Assembly (NCBI RefSeq): GCF_021130785.1
Contig: NW_025776248.1
Location: 124,001-188,000, forward strand
Direction: 5' to 3'
From: Homalodisca vitripennis
Lineage: Eukaryota > Arthropoda > Insecta > Hemiptera > Cicadellidae
DNA: 64,000 nucleotides
Shown: in pieces, positions 37,857 through 47,792 of the stretch
Layout: each line of letters opens with the position of its first letter
Numbering within the stretch: position 1 is the stretch's first letter
Program-made: the position numbers and the translations under genes
The notes under the pieces: generated by a model
Databases searched by the model: none
Seen by the model: the letters and a program-made list of their open reading frames with translations, nothing else
What the model was told of the DNA's origin: nothing

Positions 37857-39499
37857 TATAGATATTTGTTGTTCAAAATAGTAATACTACTTGTAATAAG
37901 AAATTTCGGTAAATAATAACACTACAAAATGTGCATCAGTAATTGAGTGCAAATGTCAAAAGTAATTTTAAACGTTTACTGGATAGAACACCAGTGAATG
38001 ATTGCTGCACAAGAGCAGGATATGTTGCTTGCAGTGGTTGATGAATAGTAACAGAGGGATAGGGCAAAACTGAGGGTTATAACGGCATTATACTAGGAAT
38101 AATATAAGATTCTCTCCGAGACCACAATTCGCGGGGAAACAATAGAGTAAGCCTGAGTAAACATTGCGTATTGTACACAAACATTACACCAGACACAGAG
38201 TAAATTTTTATGGGAGCAAAGGAAAACATCGAGTGGAGTGCGTTCATACTTTAGTGATCAAGGATAGAGAGGAATATAGGGGATGTGAAACGAAGATGTG
38301 ACATACACTATATTACATCAGATTTGCAACGGGAATATGCATACTTTATAAGAATCCCGAGGTTGAAAACGAGCGCAGCGAATGTAGCTATGGTGGGAAG
38401 AGTTGATTCAATGCAAATGTTCAGTTCAGCTCCATTTCACTCTCCACCCAGATCCTGTAACCTCTTCATCTAAATAACACTTGAACTTTAGTCTAGGTTT
38501 CTCTGATGTCGAACTATGTAGAGTGTTCGTTTTAAGATTCTTAGTCGCAGACTTTCTTCGATATCTTCAGAAGGACTATCAGGTTACAGGAGTCAAGCGT
38601 ATATGATTTCATACAGTGCACTGGGAAGTGAGTGGAATAAGACTAAGCTGAATGTAGGTTATTAAAAAGGTATATTAAATCAAAGAAATTAAGGTTTTAA
38701 AATTCAATATATATGAGTGGAAATTTGTCAAGAACACGTTAACGAAGTTTTTGATATAAATTTGTATAATTACGTAAGTGCTCACTAATAAATGGTTTTT
38801 CTATTTTATTACAAGGTCCCAAATCAACTTTCAATTTAAGTTACTAGTCTGCAGTTCAACGAAACTCCATCAGACTTCCACGTCTTCCAAGATGACATGG
38901 CTGAAATTAATGACCTAAATCCCCCTCATGGATCTTGATAGAAGGCGAACCCAACCCTCAACCATACCCATCCAATATAATGTCACTCCGGAAGAGAACA
39001 AAAACGTGTAACCATGATATCAAAGGCAAAATAACAGAATATATGAATTTATAAAAATCGGAATATATCAAATGAAATCTTAACATTTGACTTAGTAACA
39101 TATGGAGCATAATGAAATGCTATATTGACTCGAGATTTTACATACAATTTCAGCGAAGACTGTCACGTAACATGTGGTCTGGCGAACTCTTACTTTGTAT
39201 ACATATTAAAAATTACCGTATGTTCTGTCACAATATACACTTTTATAAGGTTTACCAGTTATGAGACATTAATAAATAACAGAGAAGTATTTAGAGGATA
39301 ATATAATGTTATGAAATTCTTACCACATTTTAAAATAACAATTTTATATAATTGAGCTCAGTCTGCTTACAAATTTATTCACCTATTATTTTTCTCACTG
39401 CCATCATCGTTAGCCATAAATTAATGTAAAAGTTTTTCACTACAGTAGGAGTAACGAAAGTGTGCAGTTGGTGGTGACTAGTAAAGTGGACATACCCGC
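37548..39499. other. AT-rich non-coding DNA with a (TA)n tract
   Basis: A TA microsatellite fills about 37,804-37,850. The segment 38,070-38,480 is somewhat GC-richer, but no coding or repeat identity is visible. Confidence 0.5.
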
Positions 39500-39581
39500 G
39501 CGACGTTGCCACATGACATATCAACTGCCGTCCGACACGAAACACTGTTGTGTCATCGGGGAACAAGTTTGGCAACGTCGC
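39500..39581. repeat. Perfect 12-bp inverted repeat with inner pairing
   Basis: GCGACGTTGCCA (39,500-39,511) and TGGCAACGTCGC (39,570-39,581) are perfect complements, and an inner pair ATGACA / TGTCAT extends the stem. The region is GC-rich for this window. It may be a remnant of a small DNA transposon or a structured element. Confidence 0.65.
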
Positions 39582-40827
39582 TCAACACTCGTTGGCTGCT
39601 CCAAGGTCACGTGAAAAATAGGCTCCTCACTAAACTGCACTTTCAGGTGAATCCTATTGTAGAACTAAGCCTAAACATCTTGTTATAAAGCTTTATTTCC
39701 TAATAGAAAATGAGTTCCATGATCGTAAATGTCCATCCATGAAACTTGGTTGTCATTCAGGCCTATCTCTCAGCATGTTGACACAATTCATCTTTTGTCG
39801 GCTGGGGGATGTAAAACACTTATTTTCTTGATGAATTATAGGACTGTCTATCCGCAGGAAGTATCAAGATTTAGATAAATTTATATATTGTAATATTTAA
39901 AATTTTGTATTTTCAATTACCCTAACCCTAACCCACTAGGTACAGAATGCAAATTGCAGTGATCAACTGATCTACTTTATAGCATCTGACTGGTCCGAGA
40001 TCACGCTATGTTCTGAACGGGAAATACCCCGATTCCTCTCGGTTTGTATTGTAGCGGGTAGTATCCCTGCAGCCGAGCGGAATTTTCGCTTGAGCTTTAC
40101 TCTCGTACTGAGCTTGGCAATCTATGGTTAGTCCTTTCTCACTATCATGTATGTAGCTTTGCACCTTCGCTTCCGCTGCAGTTCAAGTTTGATCACATAA
40201 TACCTTTTTTATGTACTTCCCCTTTTGGTGGAATTCTCGTTGCGTTGTCACAGGAATACAACCTAGTTTTAATCCCTCTTTTTGCAATGTTTGTATTTTA
40301 ACCTGTAGTAGGTGTAGTGACTTGTGTTTCTGAATATTGTTCAACACCAACCCTAGGCAGTCCCGTGGAGAAAATCAGTTCTATACCTTGCGTGTGTATG
40401 TAAGGTGAAGAGGTGATCACAGTGTCATACAGAATATCTGTTATTTTTACTTTCCACCAACCCATTTTTTTATACAAATTTTTATTAAATTTGAATTTTA
40501 TGAATGCTATTTTATTTCAAATGAAGATTAACAGTATATATATACAGTAGAACATACCCCATGAAACCTGTTACAGGTTAAGTAGTGACAGAGTAGAATA
40601 ATTAATAAATTGTACACTTTGATAGTTTTGAATGCATTTGCAATAATAAGCGACGTAGTTTTACTTAAAAATATAGTTGTACAGACAAAACAGTTGGTGA
40701 GAGAACTTCAGGTCAAATTATTCTTCCGTATAATTCTTACAGCACAAGTGAACTGTATATTTTTATGTCTGTATCGCGTTGCACTTACAGTTTGGTGATT
40801 AATTTTACACTGAAATCATTTATTTGC
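39582..40827. other. Non-coding DNA
   Basis: The part 39,990-40,260 is GC-richer but unrecognised. No gene is supported. Confidence 0.5.
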
Positions 40828-40927
40828 AGGAGTTATAATCACAGCGACCATAATTTGTATCTTTAATTGTCGATTTATAACTATGGTAATACAATACAAT
40901 TAAATGTACTATGCCACTGTATATATT
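40828..40927 (+). repeat. Outer inverted repeat flanking the virus-like element, left arm
   Basis: About 95 bases, including AGCGACCATAATTTGTATC and TTATAACTATGGTAATACAA, are the reverse complement of 58,034-58,130 with few mismatches. The right arm abuts the TA tract outside the right terminal repeat. The left arm lies 650 bases further out. Either the element's terminal repeats really extend this far and an insertion separates the left arm, or the element landed inside an older fold-back repeat. Confidence 0.85.
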
Positions 40928-41577
40928 ACTATACATTATACATATATTATACATTTTGTTTTATTATAATTTTCAGAAAAATGAAGGCATATTCCAATTG
41001 TACATTTTTTGTTACTAATTTGTACACTAATTTATGTTATGTTTATGTCACTACCTTTTTTGAAAAAAGTAATTATAGGGTTATTAGCGTTTGCTGTTTT
41101 ATAAAAAAAGATAATATTTATTTTACTGTTAGCACAGCATATATTCTATTGATTAAAATATATCTCGTCCAAAATTAACTTTTGTAAAATTAACAAAGAA
41201 TATTTACCCAACACTAAAAATAGCTAATTTATTTAAAAAAAATTTAAACAAATAGGATACATGACAGCTAGTTATGTAAGTGAATAATGAAATATTATTA
41301 TATTTATAATGTTGTAAGACTAACGAAATATTTGTAAATAAATTTTAAATGCCGCCAAAGGAAACGAAATATATGCTCTTACAGTGGAGAGGTCGCGTTG
41401 GTGTATATATGGCGAGCATTACACGCAGCGAGCCACGCGAGAACCGCTAACTTTAGAGCGTAATATATAATCAAATATGACAAATTATTGATTATTAGTT
41501 ATGCACTATTGCTTAGCAACGCTTTTAAAAAAGGAAAATGTAATTTTTCTGAAAATTATAATAAAACTAAATTTATA

Positions 41578-41582
<5 letters not shown>
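40928..41582. other. AT-rich spacer between outer repeat and element
   Basis: No gene is supported; the 103-codon frame here is extremely Tyr/Phe/Ile-rich, as expected from AT-rich DNA. A GC-rich patch lies at 41,375-41,460. This may be an insertion into the left terminal repeat. Confidence 0.45.
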
Positions 41583-41624
<42 letters not shown>

Positions 41625-41633
41625 ATATATATA
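41583..41633. repeat. (TA)n tract abutting the left end of the element
   Basis: About 50 bases of TA precede AGTAG. The six bases next to the element (TATATA) are the same as those on the right (57,999-58,004). This would fit a 6-bp Polinton target duplication but is uninformative in a TA tract. Confidence 0.9.
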
Positions 41634-41852
41634 AGTAGGTAGGAAAGTGTCGATTCTAGGACACTTTCCGAGCCAACAGTAAATCAAGGGAAAATACTGT
41701 TTAAAGGACAATAAACGAATCTGTAAAATTAAACAGTAACTCACGAATGAAAAAATAACCGAATCTATAGCTGTTTGCATCTACTTTCTTGAGCAGTTTT
41801 AATGTAAAATCTCCTTAGAATCAATCTATTGGTCTGCTACGAATAAACTATA
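41634..41852 (+). repeat. Terminal inverted repeat of the virus-like element, left
   Basis: Shared with the right end, in order: GAGCCAACAGTAAATCAAGG, AAAATACTGTTTAAAGGACA, AATCTATAGCTGTTTGC, CTACTTTCTTGAGC and CTGCTACGAATAAAC. It lacks about 95 bases present in the right copy around 57,810-57,900 and differs at scattered sites, so the two ends have diverged. Confidence 0.9.
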
Positions 41853-41948
41853 AAATAAACTTATAAACGGAAATGATGGAATTTGCTAACAATCACTCGA
41901 GAAGTCGGGGAGAATGTGAGTAAAACCACATTATTTTCACGAGGTTCA

Positions 41949-42374
41949 TTATTTATCTTTTTCCAAGTGTACTATAAAATCATCGAGGATTTCTGGCTTA
42001 AAATCGTAGACAAATTCAACATCCAGATAATGAAAAAATACAGGTAAAATCTTCTCATAATAAACGTGTGTATCGATACCTACAAACCTAATGTATTCTT
42101 TGAAAAGGAAAATAATTTTTTCAAGGGTTATGAGAGATAAGTAAAAATTTTTATTTATTTTCCTAAACTCTGTAACAAATTTTGTTTGTTTTTCACCTCC
42201 GTATTGTAATTTTATAAGCAGATTATTCAAATGTGTTAGTTTATTTCGAAATTTCTTAGGTTTAGGTCTTTCATACAAAATTAAATTACAATCTCTACAA
42301 ACTAAATATCTTTTATCACTAATTTCTCCTCTATTATAACACTTGTAACAGTTGGCATTATACTCTTCATTCAT
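41949..42374 (-). CDS. Zinc-ribbon protein, possibly VLTF3-like late transcription factor
   Basis: This intact 141-codon gene is the first inside the left terminal repeat. Residues C9, C12, C26 and C29 form a CX2C-X13-CX2C zinc ribbon. The rest (about 40-141) is predicted mostly helical by eye and begins with KLTHLNNLLIKLQ. This architecture recalls poxvirus late transcription factor 3 and its relatives in other large DNA viruses, which drive late transcription, but the match is by pattern only. The start overlaps the motif CTATATAAATG. It is divergently paired with the gene at 42,401, the two ATGs being 26 bases apart. Confidence 0.6.
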   Translation of the reverse strand: MNEEYNANCYKCYNRGEISDKRYLVCRDCNLILYERPKPKKFRNKLTHLNNLLIKLQYGGEKQTKFVTEFRKINKNFYLSLITLEKIIFLFKEYIRFVGIDTHVYYEKILPVFFHYLDVEFVYDFKPEILDDFIVHLEKDK

Positions 42375-42403
42375 TTATATAGAAAGAATTTTTGTTATAA
42401 ATG
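42372..42403. promoter_or_regulatory. Divergent late-type promoter pair
   Basis: In 32 bases, the minus strand reads TTCTTTCTATATAAATG into the gene at 42,374, and the plus strand reads TTGTTATAAATGG into the gene at 42,401. Both contain TAAATG including the start codon. Confidence 0.7.
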
Positions 42404-42649
42404 GATATTATGGAACTAAGTCTGCCGAGATATAAATTTTTCAGCGCAAATGTTTGTGTTTACATTTCTACAACAGAGATAAATAGAAATAATTTCATTC
42501 TATTTTACAACTATTTAGGATATTTTGTCTATGATTACAAAGATTATTCCGGAAGAAATCGAGATTTTTCATCAGCGAAAGAGTATATTTTTGAAGTTTT
42601 AGAAGGAATGAAAGAGAATAATATGAATTTAGCAAATTATTTTTCTTAA
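42401..42649 (+). CDS. Small hypothetical protein
   Basis: This intact 82-codon gene starts in a TAAATG motif. It is rich in aromatic residues (ILFYNYLGYFVYDYKDY), with an acidic helical C-terminus (FEVLEGMKENNMN). No family was recognised. It is first of three plus-strand genes (42,401, 42,687, 42,867) that form a compact intact block. Confidence 0.65.
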   Translation: MDIMELSLPRYKFFSANVCVYISTTEINRNNFILFYNYLGYFVYDYKDYSGRNRDFSSAKEYIFEVLEGMKENNMNLANYFS

Positions 42650-42686
42650 ATAAAAAATCTATTCTACTAAATAGTCATCAAACAAC

Positions 42687-42848
42687 ATGAACTCTCCAAA
42701 ATCACTTCAGTTTCTAGCATTTAAAGAACTTACCACAGGAAATAGTTATAAAGACTTCTTTGAATTACCTAAATATGTTAAACAAATGTTGATATTTTCC
42801 TTAAGTGAAAACGAATCCTTAAATGAAAACGAATTCAGAGAACTTTAA
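42687..42848 (+). CDS. Very small hypothetical protein (53 aa)
   Basis: ATG at 42,687 opens 53 codons ending TAA at 42,846-42,848. The product begins MNSPKSLQFLAFKELTTGN, followed by FFELPKYVKQML, and ends in an acidic tail. The 37-base gap after 42,649 and 18-base gap before 42,867 fit the tight packing of the element. No TAAATG lies at its start, only ACTAAATAG about 20 bases upstream. Family unknown; a helical Leu/Phe-Pro pattern loosely recalls F-box-like motifs but is not sufficient. Confidence 0.45.
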   Translation: MNSPKSLQFLAFKELTTGNSYKDFFELPKYVKQMLIFSLSENESLNENEFREL

Positions 42849-42866
42849 AGTACTAAAAAGTGTTAA

Positions 42867-43301
42867 ATGCAATTTATTACAGACAACTTAGATAGTATAA
42901 ATATGTTAAATGTAATAGGAGATTTTAAATTAAGTAATAGAAAAATAAGAAAAATTTTCCGATTTGTACAAAATAAACTAAAACACCAACAATCTGACAT
43001 TTTTCATCGCTTTTATGCTAAATTTCATTGTTTATTTGTAGAAATGTTGAGAAGACAATATCCATACTGGCCAAGGAATATGCATACAGCTAGTTTTTTA
43101 ACAAGTCTTTGTAAACAACAAGATTTATCAAAGGAATTTATAAGAGATCACGCTTTTGTTGTAGATTGGGATAAATTATATGGAAAAAACATTTACGAAA
43201 CAGATATATTGTGTGTGTGTGTGTGTGATTCTGACGAAGAAAAGAGAAACGTTTGCCATTCATCAATTCATTACGATATAATGAAAGACATACAAAAATG
43301 A
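42867..43301 (+). CDS. Hypothetical protein (144 aa)
   Basis: This intact 144-codon gene starts in GTTAAATG. It has a basic helical N-terminal half (SNRKIRKIFRFVQNKLKHQ), a central part with RRQYPYWPRNMHTASF, and an acidic C-terminal region. A (GT)n microsatellite at about 43,209-43,229 encodes CVCVCD in frame, which could be a slippage expansion. No family was recognised. It is the last gene of the plus-strand block before a long non-coding gap. Confidence 0.65.
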   Translation: MQFITDNLDSINMLNVIGDFKLSNRKIRKIFRFVQNKLKHQQSDIFHRFYAKFHCLFVEMLRRQYPYWPRNMHTASFLTSLCKQQDLSKEFIRDHAFVVDWDKLYGKNIYETDILCVCVCDSDEEKRNVCHSSIHYDIMKDIQK

Positions 43302-44484
43302 TTGTTGTTAGTGTGCGTGTTTTTGCGATATCTACTTAACTTCTAAGAAATTGGGAATGGGAGAAGAAGAAAGGTATCATATGTTTTATTTCAATCAACT
43401 CTAGATTTGTAACGTCGGCGTTCCACGATGACCTTGGTTTGCTCACGCCGTGAACAATGACCTTGCTTTGCTCACACCACAATGACCTTGGTTTGCTCAC
43501 ACTCACCGTGTGCGACAATGAAATCACTGTAAAAACACTTAATTCTGTATTACAAATGAACACTATTTTCACACAATGTTTTTATCACAGTTTAGAATGT
43601 CTACACAAATTCACAATCTTCTTATAATGTCTTTCCTCGAATCATAAATATAATAGAAACTTATTAAATATGAAGGACAACGCCCAGTGGAACACTTCAC
43701 TTCACTTTTAACAAGAAACACAGAACATCACACAATCTTCTTACTTCATATAAAGTCTATATCTTCTTTCTTCAACTCACAAATACGTTAGAATCTTCTA
43801 AATGATGATATATCTTGTTAAATTTCGTTTAAAATAGAGGAGGATCACACACGGCTACGTGGCCATCGCCCAGCAAGAGATGAAGACGAGATGTACTGTT
43901 ACCAACATGTTAAAATGAAATGTCTCAATTCCCTAGAACTGTTATAGTTTCCAATGTATATTAAATAAGTAAATATCAATATTTCTTTCAAACCTTGTTG
44001 CTAAAAAACAACTCAACCGATATTAATGCAATTTGGTACACATATAGTAAATACTTAACTCTTTCGACTTAACTTATCCATAAGGGTGAAATCATCCCCT
44101 ATTTCTTAATATTCGTAAAAAATATAAAAAGTTATCTGAAAAATCTGAAACTTCAAAAACAAGCGAGTTCAACTTAAAATTTCATGAAAATAACAAAATG
44201 TTCAAAATCTACCCCAATCATCCCTTATCTTTAAACTCTTATATCTAGAGAACTATTGGAGCTTTTTTGATGAAATTTGGTATATAGGATCAGTAAATAT
44301 TAAAGTATTTTTTTAAATCACCACTTCCGGTCCATGACCTTGAAATAGTTTTTTTCCTAATATCATCCCTATTTAAAAAAAAAATTTTTAATGCAATTTA
44401 AAATGAATACTTTTATTAATGTCTTTAACAATTCTGTAAAGTTTTAAAATTATCCGATGAATAATAGTGAAAATAACGCGATTT
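43302..44484. other. Non-coding gap inside the virus-like element
   Basis: At 1.2 kb this is the longest gene-free stretch of an otherwise tightly packed element. It holds three copies of ATGACCTTG(G/C)TTTGCTCAC (43,428-43,505). There is also a degenerate duplication around CACAATCTTCTTA (43,610 and 43,735) and CGCCCAG (43,682 and 43,869). Two related blocks resemble CAATTTGGTACACATATAGTAAATA (44,030) and GAAATTTGGTATATAGGATCAGTAAATA (44,273). These features look like inserted host repeat sequence. If the ancestor had an integrase gene, this is a candidate site for its loss. Confidence 0.5.
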
Positions 44485-45683
44485 TTACTGAATTTCTCTA
44501 ATATCGTTCTTAATCACATCATAGGCTAAAAATTTCTCAGAAACCACAACCACATAACAAATCGCGTTTGTAACAGCTTTTTGAAAATCCATATTGATAA
44601 TTATATCGTTCTTTGGACCAGAAATATTTGTCAAACTCTTTGTTGTATCAATGACATAAATAGGTCTATTCGCTAAAAATTCTTTAGGATTGTAATACAT
44701 TTCCTTATTATTACAGTAAACTTTCTTAAAATCTTGATACATCTGATACATGATTCTGAAAAGACCTCCTGAAATGTTTTAATTTTGTAATTCATCTGGA
44801 TAATAAGAACCGTTCAATTTTACTCTGATATTTTTTACATAAAAAATTTCAAACTTTGAAGGATTTTTTTTCTTGATTATTCTGTCTATCTGTTTGAAAA
44901 CCTATGATAACGAACTTGGGATTGAAGATATTTCTATAAATATTTGTAATATCGAACGAATTAGTTGTTCCGGAAATACCTTTTTGTTCAATATATTGCC
45001 AATCTAGAAAATTAAACATAATGTTTTGACTTTTTGTAATTTCGTCAATCAATCTAATTTTACTCGTGGTTTTATAATCAATCATTGGAACTCTAATAAA
45101 AAAAATCTGTAATTGTTATTTTTCCATCAACAGGCATAACATTTCCAGTTGCAGTCTTCAGAATCACATCATCGTCTTCTGCTCTTATAAAACTTAGATA
45201 AAATCCTCCTTTATAGATCGGAATAGTAACATTTTCAAAAAATCCTAATCCAAAATGAGATAAATTTCCAGCTGCTTCAAAAACACCAAATTTAAAATCT
45301 GATTCAAAGCCATTAGAAGTTTGAGAAATAACAACACTTTTTGAATACGAAATAGTTCCTTTAATTGTGCTTAATTGACCACAGTTTTCGACTTCTTCTA
45401 TCAATTTATTGTGTTTTCTTACTTCAATCTTAGAAAATAAAAAACGGTATAAAATTATCGATTAATCTAACATTATCAGTTCCAAGATATGCTTGACCAT
45501 CGTGTTTTGTTAAAGTTCCAGAAATATAAAAACTGGAAGTTAGACGAGCAAAAATTATCTCTAAAATCAATATTAAACTCAGTTCTTTTATTCGGTTCAT
45601 TCAAATGTTGTGTACTAATTGGATAGAAATTTTTAAAACTCCGCCCTTTCAATATCACCTGAATACTTTTTGTAGTCCGCCAT
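44485..45683 (-). pseudogene. Major capsid protein, double-jelly-roll type, broken
   Basis: This 1.2-kb region on the minus strand corresponds to one capsid gene split over several frames. ATG at 45,683 sits in CTATATAAATGG. N-terminal strands with ARLTSSFYISG (about 45,520-45,555) are followed by an open segment 45,404-45,093. Then comes 45,085-44,849, containing PKFVIIGFQTDRQNN, a stretch typical of Polinton/adintovirus capsids, and then a segment with LNGSYYP. The last piece is 44,751-44,485. Visible breaks are an early frame change after codon 15, a shift near 45,090-45,100, one in the poly-A run near 44,862-44,870 and a stop near 44,780. The protein would build the icosahedral shell. About 400 codons is short for the family. 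Confidence 0.78.
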
Positions 45684-45702
45684 TTATATAGAAAAAAATT
45701 TC
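45681..45702 (-). promoter_or_regulatory. Late-type promoter of the capsid gene
   Basis: The minus strand reads AATTTTTTTCTATATAAATG, ending in the start codon. It is the clearest example of the motif shared by the element's genes. Confidence 0.7.
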
Positions 45703-45757
45703 AAGATTTTTTTACGAAAATTTTAATCATGTATAAGTCGATAAGAATAGATTTTAG

Positions 45758-46164
45758 TCATTTGTAATGATCTACTTCGTCATATTCAGGATTCTCTTCC
45801 TTAAATTTTGCGATCTCGGTCACATATTTCAATAAAATCTGCACAGGATAGTAACCACTATCTATAATATTATTCCAATCAACTATATATTTATTTTCAT
45901 CCAAAAACTTTATACTCAAGTGTTGATAGAGACAAAGAACAGACATATGATCTTTTAATTGATAATGTATATTTTCTTGAATGAACTCTGATGATAAAGT
46001 TTGATATTTAGCAATGTTTATACCAATTCAATTTGTTTACGTATAATCTCATCATATCTTCGGATAATTCATATTTTTGAGAAATATCAATACCAATGTT
46101 CTGTTTTCAAATCTCTTTCGTGTTGCATTATAAAAAGATCGAAAGCACTGTAATGTCCCGCCAT
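45758..46164 (-). pseudogene. Hypothetical protein between capsid and fibre genes, broken
   Basis: ATG at 46,164 opens MAGHYSAFDLFIMQHERD before the frame is lost. An open C-terminal part lies at 45,758-45,946 (FLDENKYIVDWNN; ENPEYDEVDHYK). At least one frameshift and stops lie between. The first codons and leader (46,146-46,190) recur at 46,525-46,570, showing that a tandem duplication started inside this gene. Function unknown. Position between virion genes suggests, but does not show, a structural role. Confidence 0.5.
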
Positions 46165-46197
46165 CTCTATTTATTAAGAAAAAATTTCAAAATCAAG

Positions 46198-46253
46198 TTT
46201 TTATAAATTGGCTCTTTTTAGCGTTAAATTCAGCACATTTTCCAGAAATTATT
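46198..46253 (-). pseudogene. Truncated duplicate of the zinc-ribbon gene at 46,573
   Basis: This repeats the end of the gene at 46,573-46,722 (AATTGGCTCTTTTTAGCGTT in plus orientation occurs in both) but lacks its first half, including the first Cys pair. It is fused to the 3' end of the duplicated coiled-coil frame. Confidence 0.7.
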
Positions 46254-46544
46254 TTAACTCCATTGATATTTGCGTAATTTATTAAATCTGTTATCAATAT
46301 TTTCAAAAATTGTATTAACATCTTCTTTAAATTTATTAAAGTTATCTTCTAGTTTATTTACTTTATCACGTAATTCACGAACATCGTCTACTGATCTTCT
46401 ATTTCTGGCTTCTAACTTGTCATAGACTTCTGTTGTAAAATCTTTAACATGCTGTTTATGATCCTCATAATTTTGTTTTAGTTCATTAAACATTTTAATA
46501 TGATCTTTGAATTGATCTTTTAAAGCACTGTAATGTCCCGCCAT
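46254..46544 (-). pseudogene. Partial duplicate of the coiled-coil fibre gene
   Basis: The 96-codon open frame begins MAGHYSALKDQF, a copy of the next gene's start. It continues directly into DHIKMFNELKQNYEDHKQHV, the coiled coil of the gene at 46,737. An internal part of that coiled coil is missing. The C-terminus NKLRKYQWS comes from reading into a zinc-ribbon remnant in the wrong frame. It is therefore a chimera generated by tandem duplication followed by deletion. The frame is open, so a chimeric protein could be made. Confidence 0.75.
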
Positions 46545-46572
46545 CTCTATTTTTTAAGAAAAAATTTCAAAA

Positions 46573-46722
46573 TCAAGTTTTAGTTTTTATAAATTGGCTC
46601 TTTTTAGCGTTACATTCAGCACATTTTCCAGAAATTCTTTTAACTCCATTGATGTTTGCATAGTATTTTATATAATTTGTTTCAGTTTTTTCTTTACATC
46701 TCACACATTATATGAGCGCCAT
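46573..46722 (-). pseudogene. Small zinc-ribbon protein (DUF5679-like) with stop at codon 5
   Basis: ATG at 46,722 sits in TATATAAATGG. The frame reads four codons, then TAA, and continues open to TGA at 46,573-46,575, 49 sense or stop codons in all. After the stop the peptide has CVRCKEKTE and CAECNAKKSQFI: two CX2C pairs and the KSQFI ending typical of the small treble-clef proteins common in Polintons and adintoviruses. Use of a downstream start or readthrough is possible. A nonsense mutation is simplest. Confidence 0.75.
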
Positions 46723-46738
46723 TTATATAAGGAAAATT
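46720..46738 (-). promoter_or_regulatory. Late-type promoter of the small zinc-ribbon gene
   Basis: The minus strand reads ATTTTCCTTATATAAATGG, and the motif includes the start codon. Confidence 0.65.
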
Positions 46739-47792
46739 AGTCATCATAACCATCTAATCCATTAAATCTGTTATCAATATTTTCAAAAGTTTTATTAACA
46801 TCTCCTTTAAATTTATTAAAGTTTTCTTCTAGTTTATTTACTTTATCGTGTTTATCATCTATTCCTTCAAGTAATTCACTATTACTTTTTATTTTATCAC
46901 GAACATTATCTTGATATGTATGAAAATTTTCCTGAATTTTTCGAACTAGTTCTTTAACTTTATTTTGATATTCATTAAAATCTTGCGCAATTTCTCTCAA
47001 CTGCTCATTAACAGAATCTGTACATGAATTATAATATTGCTCAAATTGTATAACTTTTTCAGCAATTTCACCAACATCGTCTACTGATCTTTTACTTCTT
47101 TCTTCAAGTTTTTCATAGACTTCTAACTTGTCATAGACTTCTGTTGTAAAATCTTTAACATGCTGTTTATGATTCTCATAATTTTGTTTTAGTTCATTAA
47201 ACATTTTAATATGATCTTCTAATTGAATCATTACAAACAACATCAAATGGATTAATTCCTTTACTAACACTTCTAAGTCTTTTTCCTTTAAAAACTAAGG
47301 CATTTTTAACATTCGGATCATGTACATCAACAATATCGATGTTTTCTGATAATTTTAGAGGTTTTAAAATTTGTTTCTTTAACAACAACATCATGTTTGT
47401 CAATACCAGGTCGAAAACCGACAATTCTTTTCTTATTAGCTAAACTAACATAATTCTTTTCAACTTTGATCGCTTCAGTAATTTTATCAGCTTTTTCGAT
47501 ATGATACATTAAATTGGTAAATATTTTTTTTTACACCATCATCAACTTCTTTTTCCAATGTTTTTATTTTATCAGCAACTTCATTTGAACTCATGAAATT
47601 TGCAAGTTTGTTATCATATTCTGCTTTAAAATCTTCAATCTCAACAGCAAACATATCTGAATCTGGAAGGTTTTGTAATAAATTTTCTAACTTGTTATCA
47701 AACTCATTTCTCAAACTATCAAAATTCAAACTATTATCTACATTTTGAATAATTTGTGTTCCAAATACGTCAAAAATATTTTGTGAATCCAT
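46737..47792 (-). pseudogene. Coiled-coil fibre-like protein, broken
   Basis: ATG at 47,792 (MDSQNIFDVFGTQ) follows AATAAATATGG. The product would be about 350 residues. The N-terminal part (47,487-47,792) is acidic and helical. The middle (47,206-47,509) contains DIVDVHDPNVKNALVFKGK and KGINPFDV, possibly a peptidase- or attachment-like domain. The C-terminal half (46,737-47,230) is a long heptad coiled coil (NYENHKQHVKDF, VNKLEENFNKFKGDV). Frames change near 47,510, 47,400 and 47,225. By position next to the protease and capsid it may be a virion fibre or attachment protein; that role is inferred. The coiled coil is partly duplicated at 46,254-46,544. Confidence 0.6.

Noticed and set aside
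39919..39934. Two CCCTAA units resembling vertebrate-type telomere repeat
   Set aside because: Only about two and a half units, in internal DNA; insects mostly use other telomere repeats. Chance is sufficient.
40867..41178. 103-codon plus-strand open frame
   Set aside because: Composition is almost entirely Tyr, Phe, Ile, Cys and Asn as expected from AT-rich DNA, and it overlaps the outer inverted repeat.
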